From JAPLDP01 sp964628285 (GTDB lineage Bacteria; Bacteroidota; Bacteroidia; Bacteroidales; JAGONC01): DNA of 18,984 bases. The position numbers and the translations under genes are program-made. How positions within the stretch are numbered: position 1 is the stretch's first letter; every line of letters begins with the position of its first letter. Below are positions 1 through 6,891 of the stretch, piece after piece. The stretch covers positions 1-18,984 of the forward strand of contig CAZVNP010000057.1 of NCBI GenBank assembly GCA_964628285.1. Reading direction: 5' to 3'. Below the pieces are notes generated by a model. That model was not told the origin of the DNA. It did no database searches and worked only from the letters and a program-made list of their open reading frames with translations.

Positions 1-6
1 CCGGCA

Positions 7-21
7 CGCGTTGCAAACGCG
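7..21. repeat. Small GC-rich hairpin at window start
   Basis: A perfect six-base inverted repeat (cgcgtt at 7-12 and aacgcg at 16-21) with a three-base loop. There is no T-run beside it, so it is not a convincing intrinsic terminator. It lies downstream of lon on the minus strand, in an intergenic stretch whose other side is outside the window. Confidence 0.35.
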
Positions 22-57
22 CGCAAGCAAGGGTAAGGGTTGCAAGTTACTTGATAC

Positions 58-99
58 AGGTCACAGGTTACGGGTTACAGGTTACAGGTTACGGGTTAA
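58..99. repeat. Tandem heptamer repeat, consensus RGGTTAC
   Basis: Six consecutive seven-base units can be read: aggtcac, aggttac, gggttac, aggttac, aggttac, gggttaa. The first and last differ by one base from the core. The array lies about 50 bases beyond the stop codon of lon. The same unit (aggttac/aggttgc) recurs at 5294-5327 beside the VIT transporter, so this is a dispersed intergenic repeat family and not a local accident. Function is unknown. Confidence 0.85.
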
Positions 100-141
100 G
101 TTATAAGTGTGGAATTTGGTATTTGTCGTTTGTAATTTATC

Positions 142-165
142 TGGGATTTGTTATTTGGGATTTGT
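142..165. repeat. Direct repeat tgggatttgt overlapping the lon stop
   Basis: Two identical ten-base copies, at 142-151 and 156-165, flank and overlap the lon stop codon (151-153, read on the minus strand). The preceding bases (about 109-135) are also rich in related atttg/gtttg words, so this looks like a degenerate short-unit array continuing the repeat-rich region from 58. No function is assigned. Confidence 0.6.
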
Positions 166-2610
166 GATATCAATCGGCTCTTTCACCTTCTCCCTTAACA
201 GTGCCAGATCGATCACCTCGATCATCTGGTCGATGTAATGAAAGGTCAGCCCTTTAATATAATCCTCCTTGATCTCGTCGATGTCTTTTTTATTTTCCTT
301 TGACAGGATGATGTCCTGCATTTTTGCTCTTTTGGCGGCAAGGATTTTATCTTTAATGCCGCCCACGGGCAGTACTTTCCCGCGCAGGGTGATCTCCCCT
401 GTCATGGCGATCCGGGCTTTCACTTTACGTTGTGTGAAAGCGGAGGCGAGGGCCGTGAACATGGTGATGCCTGCCGACGGGCCGTCTTTGGGTGTGGCTC
501 CTTCAGGGACGTGGATATGCACGTTCCAGCGGTTGAAGACCTTGCTGTCGATACCGAGTTTGGGAGCATGCGCTTTCAGGTACTCCAGTGCGATAGTGGC
601 TGATTCCTTCATCACATCGCCCAGGTTACCCGTGAGGGTGAGTGTGCCCTTGCCCCTGCTGAGGCTTACCTCCACGAAGAGTATTTCCCCTCCGGCGGTG
701 GTCCACGCCAGGCCCGTCACCACTCCCGCCACCTCGTTGGAGAGGCTGCGGTCCTTCTGGTATTGTGGCGGACCCAGGATCGTCAGCAGCTCCTTAATCG
801 TAATCTTCCTGGAATAACTCTCATCCTGCACAATGAATTTAGCCTGGTGGCGGATGATCTTGGCAATGATCTTCTCGAGGGTCCTGACACCGGCTTCTCG
901 GGTATAGTCGCTGATGATTTTCTCCAGGATCTTTCGTGAGAAGACGACCTGCTTGTTTTTGACCCCATGCTCTTTGAGCTGTTTAGGGAGCAGATGGCGC
1001 AGGGCAATCTCTATCTTTTCCTCCAGGAGGTACCCGCTGAGCTCGATAACCTCCATCCTGTCATGCAGGGCCGGGTGCACTGTGCTGAGTGTGTTGGCGG
1101 TGGCGATGAACATCACCTTCGACAGGTCGTAATCAATATCGAGGTAATTATCATGGAAGGCGACATTCTGTTCGGGGTCGAGCACTTCGAGCAGCGCCGC
1201 TTCCGGATCGCCGTTGATGTTCATGCCTGCCACCTTATCCACTTCATCCAGGACGAAGACCGGGTTGGACGACTGCGCTCTCCGGAGGTTCTGGATGATA
1301 CGTCCCGGCATGGCGCCGATATATGTCTTCCTGTGCCCCCGTATCTCCGCTTCATCGCGTAGTCCGCCCAGCGACATGCGGATATACTTACGTCCCAGGG
1401 CTCTGGCAATGGATTTACCCAGGGAGGTCTTGCCCACTCCCGGAGGGCCTACCAGACACAGGATGGGTGATTTCAGGTCACCCTTCAGCTTGATGACGGC
1501 CAGATATTCAATGATACGCTCTTTCACCTTCTCCAAACCGTAATGATCTTCATCGAGGATGCGCTGGGCCCTTTTCAGGTCGAAATTGTCATTGGTGTAT
1601 TCGCCCCAGGGCAGCTCGACAAATACCTCCAGGTAATTCATCTGAATGGAATATTCCACGGCGGCCGGATTCATGCGCTGGAGCTTGGTCAGTTCCTTTT
1701 CGAAAACACCTTTCACTTCTGCGGTCCACTTTTTCTTACCTGCTTTCTCTCTCAATTCATTTATCTCCTGCTCATGCGGGCTGGTACCCAGCTCTTCCTG
1801 GATCGTTTTCAGTTGTTGGCTCAGCAGGTAATCCCTCTGTTGCTTGTCGAGGTCGGTTTTGACCTTTTTCTGAATCTGGTTCTTCAGTTCCAGCATCTGG
1901 AGATCACGGTTGAGGAATTCCAGCAGTTTGTGAGCCCGTTCGGTCAGATCCGATATCTCAAGGAGAGCTTGTTTCTCCACATGGCTCGCGTTGAGGTTGG
2001 ATGAAATGAAGTTGATAAGGAAAAAAGGACTCTCAATATTCTTCACGGCGAAGCCGGCTTCGGAAGGAATATTGGGTGATTGCTGGATGATCTGCACCGA
2101 CATCTCCTTGATCGTCAGCATGAGCGCATTGAATTCGGATGTGTGTTCTTTCTGAAAGGTGTTTTCATATTGCGAGACCCTGGCTTTGAAATAGGGTTGC
2201 ACCTGAATGATCTCATGGATGAAAAAACGTTTCTTGCCCTGTATAATGGCCGTCGTGCTGCCGTCGGGCATTTGAAGGATACGAAGGATGTAAGCCACCG
2301 TTCCCACCTTGTAAAGATCGTCTTCATCCGGATCTTCCACTTCGGCATCTTTTTGTGACACCACGCCAATGGTCTTATCACCTTTATAATATTCCTTGAC
2401 CAGCCTGATCGATTTGTCCCTTCCAATGGTTATAGGTATGACCACGCCGGGAAAGAGAACTGTATTGCGCAATGGCAGCAAGGGGAGTATCTCGGGCACC
2501 TCCTCGGCTTGCATATGTTCCTCATCCTCAGGTGACAGCAAAGGGATAAACTCCGTCTCCCCATCCATAATGCCCGGAAACAGAATATCTTTATTTAACC
2601 GTTCACTCAT
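151..2610 (-). CDS. lon: ATP-dependent Lon protease (LonA type)
   Basis: LonA is a cytoplasmic AAA+ serine protease that unfolds and degrades damaged and regulatory proteins as a homohexamer. The 819-residue length is normal for the family. Domains in order are an N-terminal LON substrate-binding domain (about 40-245), a coiled linker (about 245-340), the AAA+ module and a C-terminal peptidase domain. Walker A is GPPGVGKT (388-395) and Walker B is VFVLDEVDK (451-459). The catalytic serine is S712 in PKDGPSAG. The partner lysine is K755 in GGIKDK, 43 residues later as in E. coli Lon. The ATG at 2608-2610 has no clear Shine-Dalgarno, which is usual in Bacteroidota. The 165 bases upstream show no CIRCE element and no good TAnnTTTG box, so the gene may be read partly from the GlmU-like gene upstream. 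Identity is essentially certain. Confidence 0.98.
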   Translation of the reverse strand: MSERLNKDILFPGIMDGETEFIPLLSPEDEEHMQAEEVPEILPLLPLRNTVLFPGVVIPITIGRDKSIRLVKEYYKGDKTIGVVSQKDAEVEDPDEDDLYKVGTVAYILRILQMPDGSTTAIIQGKKRFFIHEIIQVQPYFKARVSQYENTFQKEHTSEFNALMLTIKEMSVQIIQQSPNIPSEAGFAVKNIESPFFLINFISSNLNASHVEKQALLEISDLTERAHKLLEFLNRDLQMLELKNQIQKKVKTDLDKQQRDYLLSQQLKTIQEELGTSPHEQEINELREKAGKKKWTAEVKGVFEKELTKLQRMNPAAVEYSIQMNYLEVFVELPWGEYTNDNFDLKRAQRILDEDHYGLEKVKERIIEYLAVIKLKGDLKSPILCLVGPPGVGKTSLGKSIARALGRKYIRMSLGGLRDEAEIRGHRKTYIGAMPGRIIQNLRRAQSSNPVFVLDEVDKVAGMNINGDPEAALLEVLDPEQNVAFHDNYLDIDYDLSKVMFIATANTLSTVHPALHDRMEVIELSGYLLEEKIEIALRHLLPKQLKEHGVKNKQVVFSRKILEKIISDYTREAGVRTLEKIIAKIIRHQAKFIVQDESYSRKITIKELLTILGPPQYQKDRSLSNEVAGVVTGLAWTTAGGEILFVEVSLSRGKGTLTLTGNLGDVMKESATIALEYLKAHAPKLGIDSKVFNRWNVHIHVPEGATPKDGPSAGITMFTALASAFTQRKVKARIAMTGEITLRGKVLPVGGIKDKILAAKRAKMQDIILSKENKKDIDEIKEDYIKGLTFHYIDQMIEVIDLALLREKVKEPIDITNPK

Positions 2611-2775
2611 CGTTACTCATATGACTATTAATTAACCGACCAGCCATAACAATGTTCAACAGATCCATAATTGTGATGTTCCACAGTTGTCTCGTTAATA
2701 CCAATGGTTCATTTTCTCCTTCCGGAGGTTCGCCCGCTGTTCATCCGCGCAAGGCTTCCAACTGACACTGATCTG

Positions 2776-3957
2776 TTAATAGGTTCGTCTGTACTTAAAG
2801 GAAACTTCATACACATCACGGAGGATCTCTTTATCCGTCTCGCTCATTTGCAGTCCCCTCCGTTGGTACATGCGTTCAGCGGTTTGTATGGCATCATCGA
2901 TATCGATGTTTCTGAAACCTGCCGTTCCACCTTTCTGAAAAGAAGCGATGAAATTACGCTGGAATCCGGCGCCGAAGATGCTGGTGCACACCCCTGCCAC
3001 GCTTCCCGTATTAAACATGGTGTTGATGGCCGCCTTGGAGTGGTCACCCATGATCAGCCCGCAGAACTGCAATCCCGTTTCAACAAAGGATTGCTCACTG
3101 TAACTCCATGCTTTCACCTTGCTGTAATCATTTTTCAGATTGGAGTTACAGGTGTGGGCGCCAAGATTGCACCACTCCCCGATGACGGAGTGGCCGAGGA
3201 ATCCGTCATGTGATTTGTTGGAGTATCCGAATATCACCGATTTGCTGATCTCGCCTCCTGCTTTGGAGTGAGGACCTACGGTGACAGGACCGTAGATTTT
3301 AGCTCCCATCTTAATCACCGAATGGTCGCACAAGGCGAAAGGTCCCCTGATCAGGCTTCCTTCCATGATCTGGGCCTCTTTTCCGATATAGACCGGACCG
3401 GTGGTGGCATTCAGCGAAGACCACAAGACGGTGGCACCCTCTTCCACAAACAGATTTTCCTTGCCAAGAACCCTGTTGCCCTTGTCAATCTGAGCTGACG
3501 CCCTACCCTCCGTTATAAGGGCATAATCGGAGCGCAGGGCTTCGTCGTTCTTTTCAAAGATATCCCAGACATTGTGGATGGAGGTGAATGGCTTGTCGTA
3601 CTGTAACTCCTCGTAATCGGCCTCCTCCACGTTGTCGATTTCTTCCGAGGTAAGATGAATGGCCAGGATATGATCTTCGATGACGATGGCCTGGTTCGGC
3701 TTCAGGGAGGTGACAGTGTCGACCAGCCTGGCATCAGGGAGAACGGATCCATTGATCAGGATGTTGTTGTCGTCTTTCCTTAAGGGATGTTTCTTACAAA
3801 GATAGTCTTCGGTGAGAGTGGAGGTGGTGGCTTGTAAATAACGTTCCCACTTCTCACGGATCGTCAGTATCCCGATTCGAATGTCAGCAACGGGACGTAA
3901 GAAAGTCAAAGGCAGAAGATTATCCCTTCGCGAATCATCAAAGAGAATATAGTTCAT
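2776..3957 (-). CDS. GlmU-like nucleotidyltransferase/acyltransferase (Bacteroidota type)
   Basis: This 393-residue protein resembles the alternative GlmU family of Bacteroidota, thought to make UDP-N-acetylglucosamine from glucosamine-1-phosphate by acetylation and uridylylation; it would be cytoplasmic. The N-terminal half (about 1-180) begins with FDD (6-8) and LRP (20-22) and lacks the classical LxAGxGTRM pyrophosphorylase signature. The C-terminal half (about 185-345) is a left-handed beta-helix built of hexapeptide repeats. It holds the segment SHDGFLGHS (249-257) and the motif GEWCNLGA (260-267) followed by NSNLKNDY, typical of acetyltransferases of this group. The ATG at 3955-3957 gives the characteristic MNYILFDD start. 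It lies between rpmE2 and lon on the same strand, with a terminator separating it from rpmE2. The family call is firm; the exact sugar substrate is inferred. Confidence 0.85.
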   Translation of the reverse strand: MNYILFDDSRRDNLLPLTFLRPVADIRIGILTIREKWERYLQATTSTLTEDYLCKKHPLRKDDNNILINGSVLPDARLVDTVTSLKPNQAIVIEDHILAIHLTSEEIDNVEEADYEELQYDKPFTSIHNVWDIFEKNDEALRSDYALITEGRASAQIDKGNRVLGKENLFVEEGATVLWSSLNATTGPVYIGKEAQIMEGSLIRGPFALCDHSVIKMGAKIYGPVTVGPHSKAGGEISKSVIFGYSNKSHDGFLGHSVIGEWCNLGAHTCNSNLKNDYSKVKAWSYSEQSFVETGLQFCGLIMGDHSKAAINTMFNTGSVAGVCTSIFGAGFQRNFIASFQKGGTAGFRNIDIDDAIQTAERMYQRRGLQMSETDKEILRDVYEVSFKYRRTY

Positions 3958-4099
3958 GATATCGATTGATAATTATTGGTTATGCGTATATGAAGTTTAA
4001 CTGTTTTCGTATCAGGCATCCCGCTATGAATTGTAAAAATACGATAAGAATAGCTTTTTGCAACCATTTATTTCCACGACATTTGAACAATGTTCTTAA

Positions 4100-4136
4100 C
4101 AAATATAACAAAAAAGTCCCGCTTGTTGCGGGACTT
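4100..4136 (-). terminator. Rho-independent terminator of rpmE2
   Basis: A perfect nine-base stem (aagtcccgc at 4114-4122, gcgggactt at 4128-4136) closes a five-base loop. Read on the minus strand it is followed by tttttgttatattt, a good U-tract. It starts 25 bases after the rpmE2 stop codon, so it should end the rpmE2 transcript before the GlmU-like gene. The left end overlaps a TATATTTG sequence (minus strand, 4107-4100). That resembles a -7 box and could start the GlmU-like transcript, but it has no matching -33 TTTG. Confidence 0.92.
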
Positions 4137-4160
4137 CCGATAATTTCCTGGGAGAGCGTT

Positions 4161-4430
4161 TTACTTCTTATTTTTCAGGTCGAGATGTTTCTGGTAGCGG
4201 CTCTTAAACTTATCGACGCGTCCCGCCGTATCGACGAGCTTCATCTTGCCTGTAAAGAAGGGATGCGACATATGGGATATCTCCAGTTTCACCAGGGGAT
4301 ATTCATTTCCGTCCTCCCAGACGATGTTGTCCTTGGTTTTGGCCGTTGACCGTGACAGGAAAGCGTAACCGTTCGACATATCCTTAAAAACGACCAGTCT
4401 GTAATCTGAGGGATGAATATCTTTTTTCAT
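4161..4430 (-). CDS. rpmE2: Type B 50S ribosomal protein L31
   Basis: This is a component of the large ribosomal subunit, at the intersubunit bridge near the central protuberance. The 89-residue sequence has the type B hallmarks: MKKDIHPSDYRLVVFKD at the start, then SHPFFTGK in the second half and a VDKFKSRY tail. It has no cysteines, so it is the zinc-independent (C-minus) form. In Bacteroidota this is usually the only L31 and not a zinc-starvation paralogue; that is family knowledge. It is a single-gene unit with a clear upstream promoter (4475-4505) and a strong downstream terminator (4100-4136). The ATG at 4428-4430 gives the standard N-terminus. Confidence is very high. Confidence 0.97.
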   Translation of the reverse strand: MKKDIHPSDYRLVVFKDMSNGYAFLSRSTAKTKDNIVWEDGNEYPLVKLEISHMSHPFFTGKMKLVDTAGRVDKFKSRYQKHLDLKNKK

Positions 4431-4474
4431 TGCCGTATCATCTTATACGTGTTTGCCAATTGAATTTTGGCCTG

Positions 4475-4505
4475 CAAAATTAGACATTAATATTGAAAAA
4501 ACAAA
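4475..4505 (-). promoter_or_regulatory. Bacteroidota-type promoter for rpmE2
   Basis: Read on the minus strand there is a -33 TTTG (4505-4502), a 19-base spacer and a -7 box TAATTTTG (4482-4475), matching the TTTG/TAnnTTTG consensus of the Bacteroidota primary sigma factor. Transcription would begin around 4468, giving a leader of roughly 38 bases before the rpmE2 ATG. The -33 element sits inside a small inverted repeat (caaaa at 4502-4506, ttttg at 4511-4515), which could be chance in AT-rich DNA. Confidence 0.8.
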
Positions 4506-4598
4506 ACGCATTTTGTTTAAACGCTTCAACAAACAGAGAATCATTTTGTTTTTCTTACAACCTCACCCGCAGGGAATGAGGTCATTAATCCTCACACC

Positions 4599-5288
4599 AT
4601 GGAACACCAGGAAAAGCATTTTACCGGATCACAGACTGTCAGAGACATTGTCATTGGCATGTCGGACGGTCTCACCGTCCCCTTCGCGCTCACAGCGGGC
4701 CTCACGGGCGCCGTTACATCCAACATGATCGTCATCACGGCCGGTCTGGCCGAGATCGTCGCCGGCTCCATCGCCATGGGGCTGGGCGGCTACCTCGCCG
4801 GCAAAACCGATTATGACCACTATTTCGCAGAAGAAAAGCGGGAGTATGACGAAGTTAAAACTGTTCCCGATATAGAGAAACAAGAGATCATGGACATCCT
4901 CGCAACCTATGGCATCAGCGGTGAAAATCAAAAAATGTTCACCGAAGAGCTGTCCATGGATGAAAAGAAATGGGTCAACTTCATGATGCGTTTCGAATTG
5001 GGGCTGGAGGAGCCCGAACTTAACCGAGCCCGAAAGAGCGCTATAACCATCGCCCTGTCCTACATCGGGGGAGGGCTGATACCTCTTTTCTCCTACTTCT
5101 TCACCCCCACTCCGCTCAGGGGCCTCTTCTACTCGATATTCATAACCCTGCTTGCCCTGCTGGGATTCGGTTATTTTAAAAGCGCCATGACCGGACAGAA
5201 GCGCTGGACAGGAGCGTTCAAGACGGCAGTTATAGGAGCTATTGCGGCCGGAGCAGCGTTCTTTATCGCGTATATGATCGCGAAGTGA
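4599..5288 (+). CDS. VIT1/CCC1-family iron/manganese transporter
   Basis: This is an inner-membrane transporter of the vacuolar iron transporter family, expected to move Fe2+ or Mn2+ out of the cytoplasm. The 229 residues show five helices: about 15-39, 43-66, 147-168, 177-196 and 206-227. Helix 1 has the family signature DGLTVPFAL with D23, and helix 2 has M60 in SIAMGLGGYLAG. These look like the conserved pore aspartate and methionine known from the plant VIT1 structure. Between helices 2 and 3 lies a cytoplasmic, glutamate-rich region (about 70-140, including AEEKREYDE and FELGLEEPE), matching the family's metal-binding domain. The gene stands alone, divergent from rpmE2 and convergent with the DUF998-like gene, with a repeat hairpin at its 3' end. 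No clear promoter box was found. Whether iron or manganese is the main substrate cannot be told. Confidence 0.9.
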   Translation: MEHQEKHFTGSQTVRDIVIGMSDGLTVPFALTAGLTGAVTSNMIVITAGLAEIVAGSIAMGLGGYLAGKTDYDHYFAEEKREYDEVKTVPDIEKQEIMDILATYGISGENQKMFTEELSMDEKKWVNFMMRFELGLEEPELNRARKSAITIALSYIGGGLIPLFSYFFTPTPLRGLFYSIFITLLALLGFGYFKSAMTGQKRWTGAFKTAVIGAIAAGAAFFIAYMIAK

Positions 5289-5293
5289 GTTGC

Positions 5294-5386
5294 GAGTTGC
5301 AGGTTGCAGGTTACAGGTTACAGGTTGTGAACTGTCAGTCTCAATCCACTTGCCCAAACTAACTTGCAACTTGCAACCTGCAACCC
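5294..5386. repeat. Heptamer-repeat hairpin between convergent genes
   Basis: The left side holds tandem seven-base units (gagttgc, aggttgc, aggttac, aggttac, aggttgt from 5294). The right side holds inverse units (aacttgc, aacttgc, aacctgc from 5361). The arms 5296-5320 and 5360-5384 can pair over 25 positions with 22 Watson-Crick pairs, two G:T pairs and one mismatch; the outer 13 (gttgcaggttgca against tgcaacctgcaac) are perfect. The element fills the gap between the VIT stop codon and the stop of the DUF998-like gene at 5387. A bidirectional terminator or 3'-end RNA stabiliser is plausible, although there is no U-tract. The unit is the same as in the array at 58-99. Confidence 0.8.
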
Positions 5387-6064
5387 TCAATAATCAGCAG
5401 ATTTATTCTTCTGGAGGCCACCAACCATCATCATCACCGCAATAACTATCAGATAAGCGTAATAATCGACCAAGTACAGCCTCTGCCAGAGGCCTTCCAG
5501 CGAGAATACGCCATGACCCGGATTCAGCAGCTTTGCAAGTGTAAACATCAGGAAGAATAATAAACCAACGGTAAAAATAACCCACGAAAATCCGGTTATC
5601 CTTTTAAACCGTGTCGTCTTGAAAACAGGAACCATGACAAGCGGCAGGGCTATCAGAGCCAGCAGTCCGACGCCCCCGATGGTATTATGCACATAATAGG
5701 AAAAAGTGAGGTGAGAGTCTACGCGGTTCGCGGGGAACAGGCCCGATCCCAGGCCTTCGCCCAAACCATAGACGATCATCATCCAGGAGGCTATCACAGC
5801 CGGGCGGCCCTTTCCGGAAAAAGCCAGCCTGAAACCGATGCCAAACAGCACGAACAGGAAGCCCATCACCACCCACCATGTCGAAATGATTGAAGCCACA
5901 GGACTTGCCGACTCGCCCAGCACGCTCATCGTCTCCCTCAGATGGCTGTAACCCGGGAAATAGGATCCCAGCCAGAAAGCAAAGGTAAAATCACCCACAC
6001 ACGCCAGGATGCAACATATTGAAGCGATGATGATGAAGGGAGTATGGATATCTTTTAACGCCAT
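5387..6064 (-). CDS. DUF998-like integral membrane protein
   Basis: A 225-residue inner-membrane protein of unknown function with six predicted helices, resembling the DUF998 family. Family-like features are a first helix followed by a short loop and SVLGESASPVA, then GLGEGLGSGLFPANR after the third helix, and HLTFSYYVHNTIGG leading into the fourth. No catalytic residues are evident. The open frame reaches a TTG at 6101-6103, but that TTG forms the end of a TAATTTTG promoter-like box on the same strand. I therefore take the ATG at 6062-6064 (N-terminus MALKDIHTPF) as the start, 13 codons in. The gene is convergent with the VIT transporter and divergent from the DsbD-like operon, with a 188-base shared upstream region. 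Function cannot be inferred. Confidence 0.8.
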   Translation of the reverse strand: MALKDIHTPFIIIASICCILACVGDFTFAFWLGSYFPGYSHLRETMSVLGESASPVASIISTWWVVMGFLFVLFGIGFRLAFSGKGRPAVIASWMMIVYGLGEGLGSGLFPANRVDSHLTFSYYVHNTIGGVGLLALIALPLVMVPVFKTTRFKRITGFSWVIFTVGLLFFLMFTLAKLLNPGHGVFSLEGLWQRLYLVDYYAYLIVIAVMMMVGGLQKNKSADY

Positions 6065-6100
6065 AAATACGGGATTACGTATAAGTCTGCTTATTTTATT

Positions 6101-6128
6101 CAAAATTAATAGAATAGTCTTAATTTTG
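6101..6128. promoter_or_regulatory. Palindrome containing back-to-back TAATTTTG boxes
   Basis: Perfect nine-base inverted repeat: caaaattaa at 6101-6109 and ttaattttg at 6120-6128, separated by ten bases. Each arm reads TAATTTTG outward, matching the Bacteroidota -7 box TAnnTTTG. One faces the DUF998-like gene (minus strand, start 6064) and the other faces the DsbD-like operon (plus strand, start 6253). Neither has a clear TTTG about 19-21 bases upstream. It may be a divergent promoter pair or an operator palindrome. A further plus-strand box, TATTTTTG at 6242-6249, lies directly before the ATG at 6253. Confidence 0.5.
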
Positions 6129-6252
6129 TATTAATCCTGCATTAAGATACGTTTACATGCTTTATTCAACTTAGTTTCTTGTCCTAATTTCTCAAACCAC
6201 CTCAATTTCCCATTTATAATTGCCAACTTCCTCAAAGTGTTTATTTTTGTGC

Positions 6253-6882
6253 ATGCAATTACCCGAAGGATTTCTTCTTGGTTTGAGCACCGGTGCCGTC
6301 TGTATGGCTTATTGCGGTCCCGTGCTGATCCCTTATCTTCTGGGCGAAGGTCACACCGTCCGGCGTAACGTCGGGCATGTGATCCTTTTCCTGGCCGGGC
6401 GGTTCGCCGGCTATGTCGTCATCGGCCTCATCGCAGGCCTGGCGGGGCAGTTACTGATCCGTCCCTCGGCCACAAAGACCGTCATTATAGCGGTGATCTA
6501 TGTTATCCTGGCTGCTTTGCTCATCGCTTACGGTTTTTACCGTTTCAGGGAAATCTGCCTGGGACAGGTACAGGAGAAAGTAAAGAAGCTCTATTTTGGG
6601 CGCTGGCCTGCTCTGGTACCCATGGCAGGAGGTGTCATCACCGGGCTGAACATCTGCCCTCCCTTTCTGCTGGCCATTGCCAAAGCCGTCGATGCCGGAA
6701 ATGCAGCAACGAGCATACGGCTTTTTATCATGTTCTTTCTTGGCACCTCCCTTTTCTTCATTCCTTTTCCCTTCGTGGGTTTTTTCAGACGGCAGCAGGT
6801 CTTACGTGCCATTGGAAAATTCGCCGCCATTTTGGTGGGATTGTTTTACATTTACAGGGGAATTTTCATGTTGATTCATTAA
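6253..6882 (+). CDS. DsbD/CcdA-like (TauE/SafE-annotated) membrane protein
   Basis: A 209-residue inner-membrane protein with six helices, of the DsbD_2/'sulfite exporter TauE/SafE' type often annotated near cytochrome oxidase assembly genes. Helix 1 carries C17 and C21 in VCMAYCGPVLIP; helix 4 carries C135 in NICPPF. A cysteine before Gly-Pro in the first helix and another before Pro-Pro in the matching helix of the second half is the arrangement that passes electrons through the membrane in DsbD and CcdA. Redox relay or metal handling is therefore inferred; sulfite export is unlikely. The open frame extends to a TTG at 6220, but the ATG at 6253 fits the usual N-terminus and leaves room for a promoter. 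It is first in a four-gene operon, nine bases before the ferredoxin gene. Confidence 0.82.
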   Translation: MQLPEGFLLGLSTGAVCMAYCGPVLIPYLLGEGHTVRRNVGHVILFLAGRFAGYVVIGLIAGLAGQLLIRPSATKTVIIAVIYVILAALLIAYGFYRFREICLGQVQEKVKKLYFGRWPALVPMAGGVITGLNICPPFLLAIAKAVDAGNAATSIRLFIMFFLGTSLFFIPFPFVGFFRRQQVLRAIGKFAAILVGLFYIYRGIFMLIH

Positions 6883-6891
6883 TTTATTTAT

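Noticed and set aside
58..99. Tandem repeats considered as a CRISPR array
   Set aside because: Units are seven bases long with no spacers, and no cas genes are present.
967..1362. Plus-strand open frames within lon (for example 967-1362, 1543-2004)
   Set aside because: Antisense shadows of the AAA+ and linker regions of lon.
2706..2732. Purine-rich ggaaggag before a five-codon mini-ORF (MNHWY) upstream of lon
   Set aside because: Looks like a Shine-Dalgarno followed by ATG on the minus strand, but the ORF is only five codons, and such sequences are rarely used for initiation in Bacteroidota; the small stem here has only four pairs.
4541..4548. TCATTTTG considered as the VIT gene promoter box
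   Set aside because: It does not match TAnnTTTG, and the nearest upstream TTTG (4512-4515) is 25 bases away, outside normal spacing.
4629..5390. 253-codon minus-strand open frame antisense to the VIT transporter
   Set aside because: It overlaps a clear transporter gene, its N-terminal part is translated from the heptamer-repeat hairpin, and its composition shows no domain or signal.
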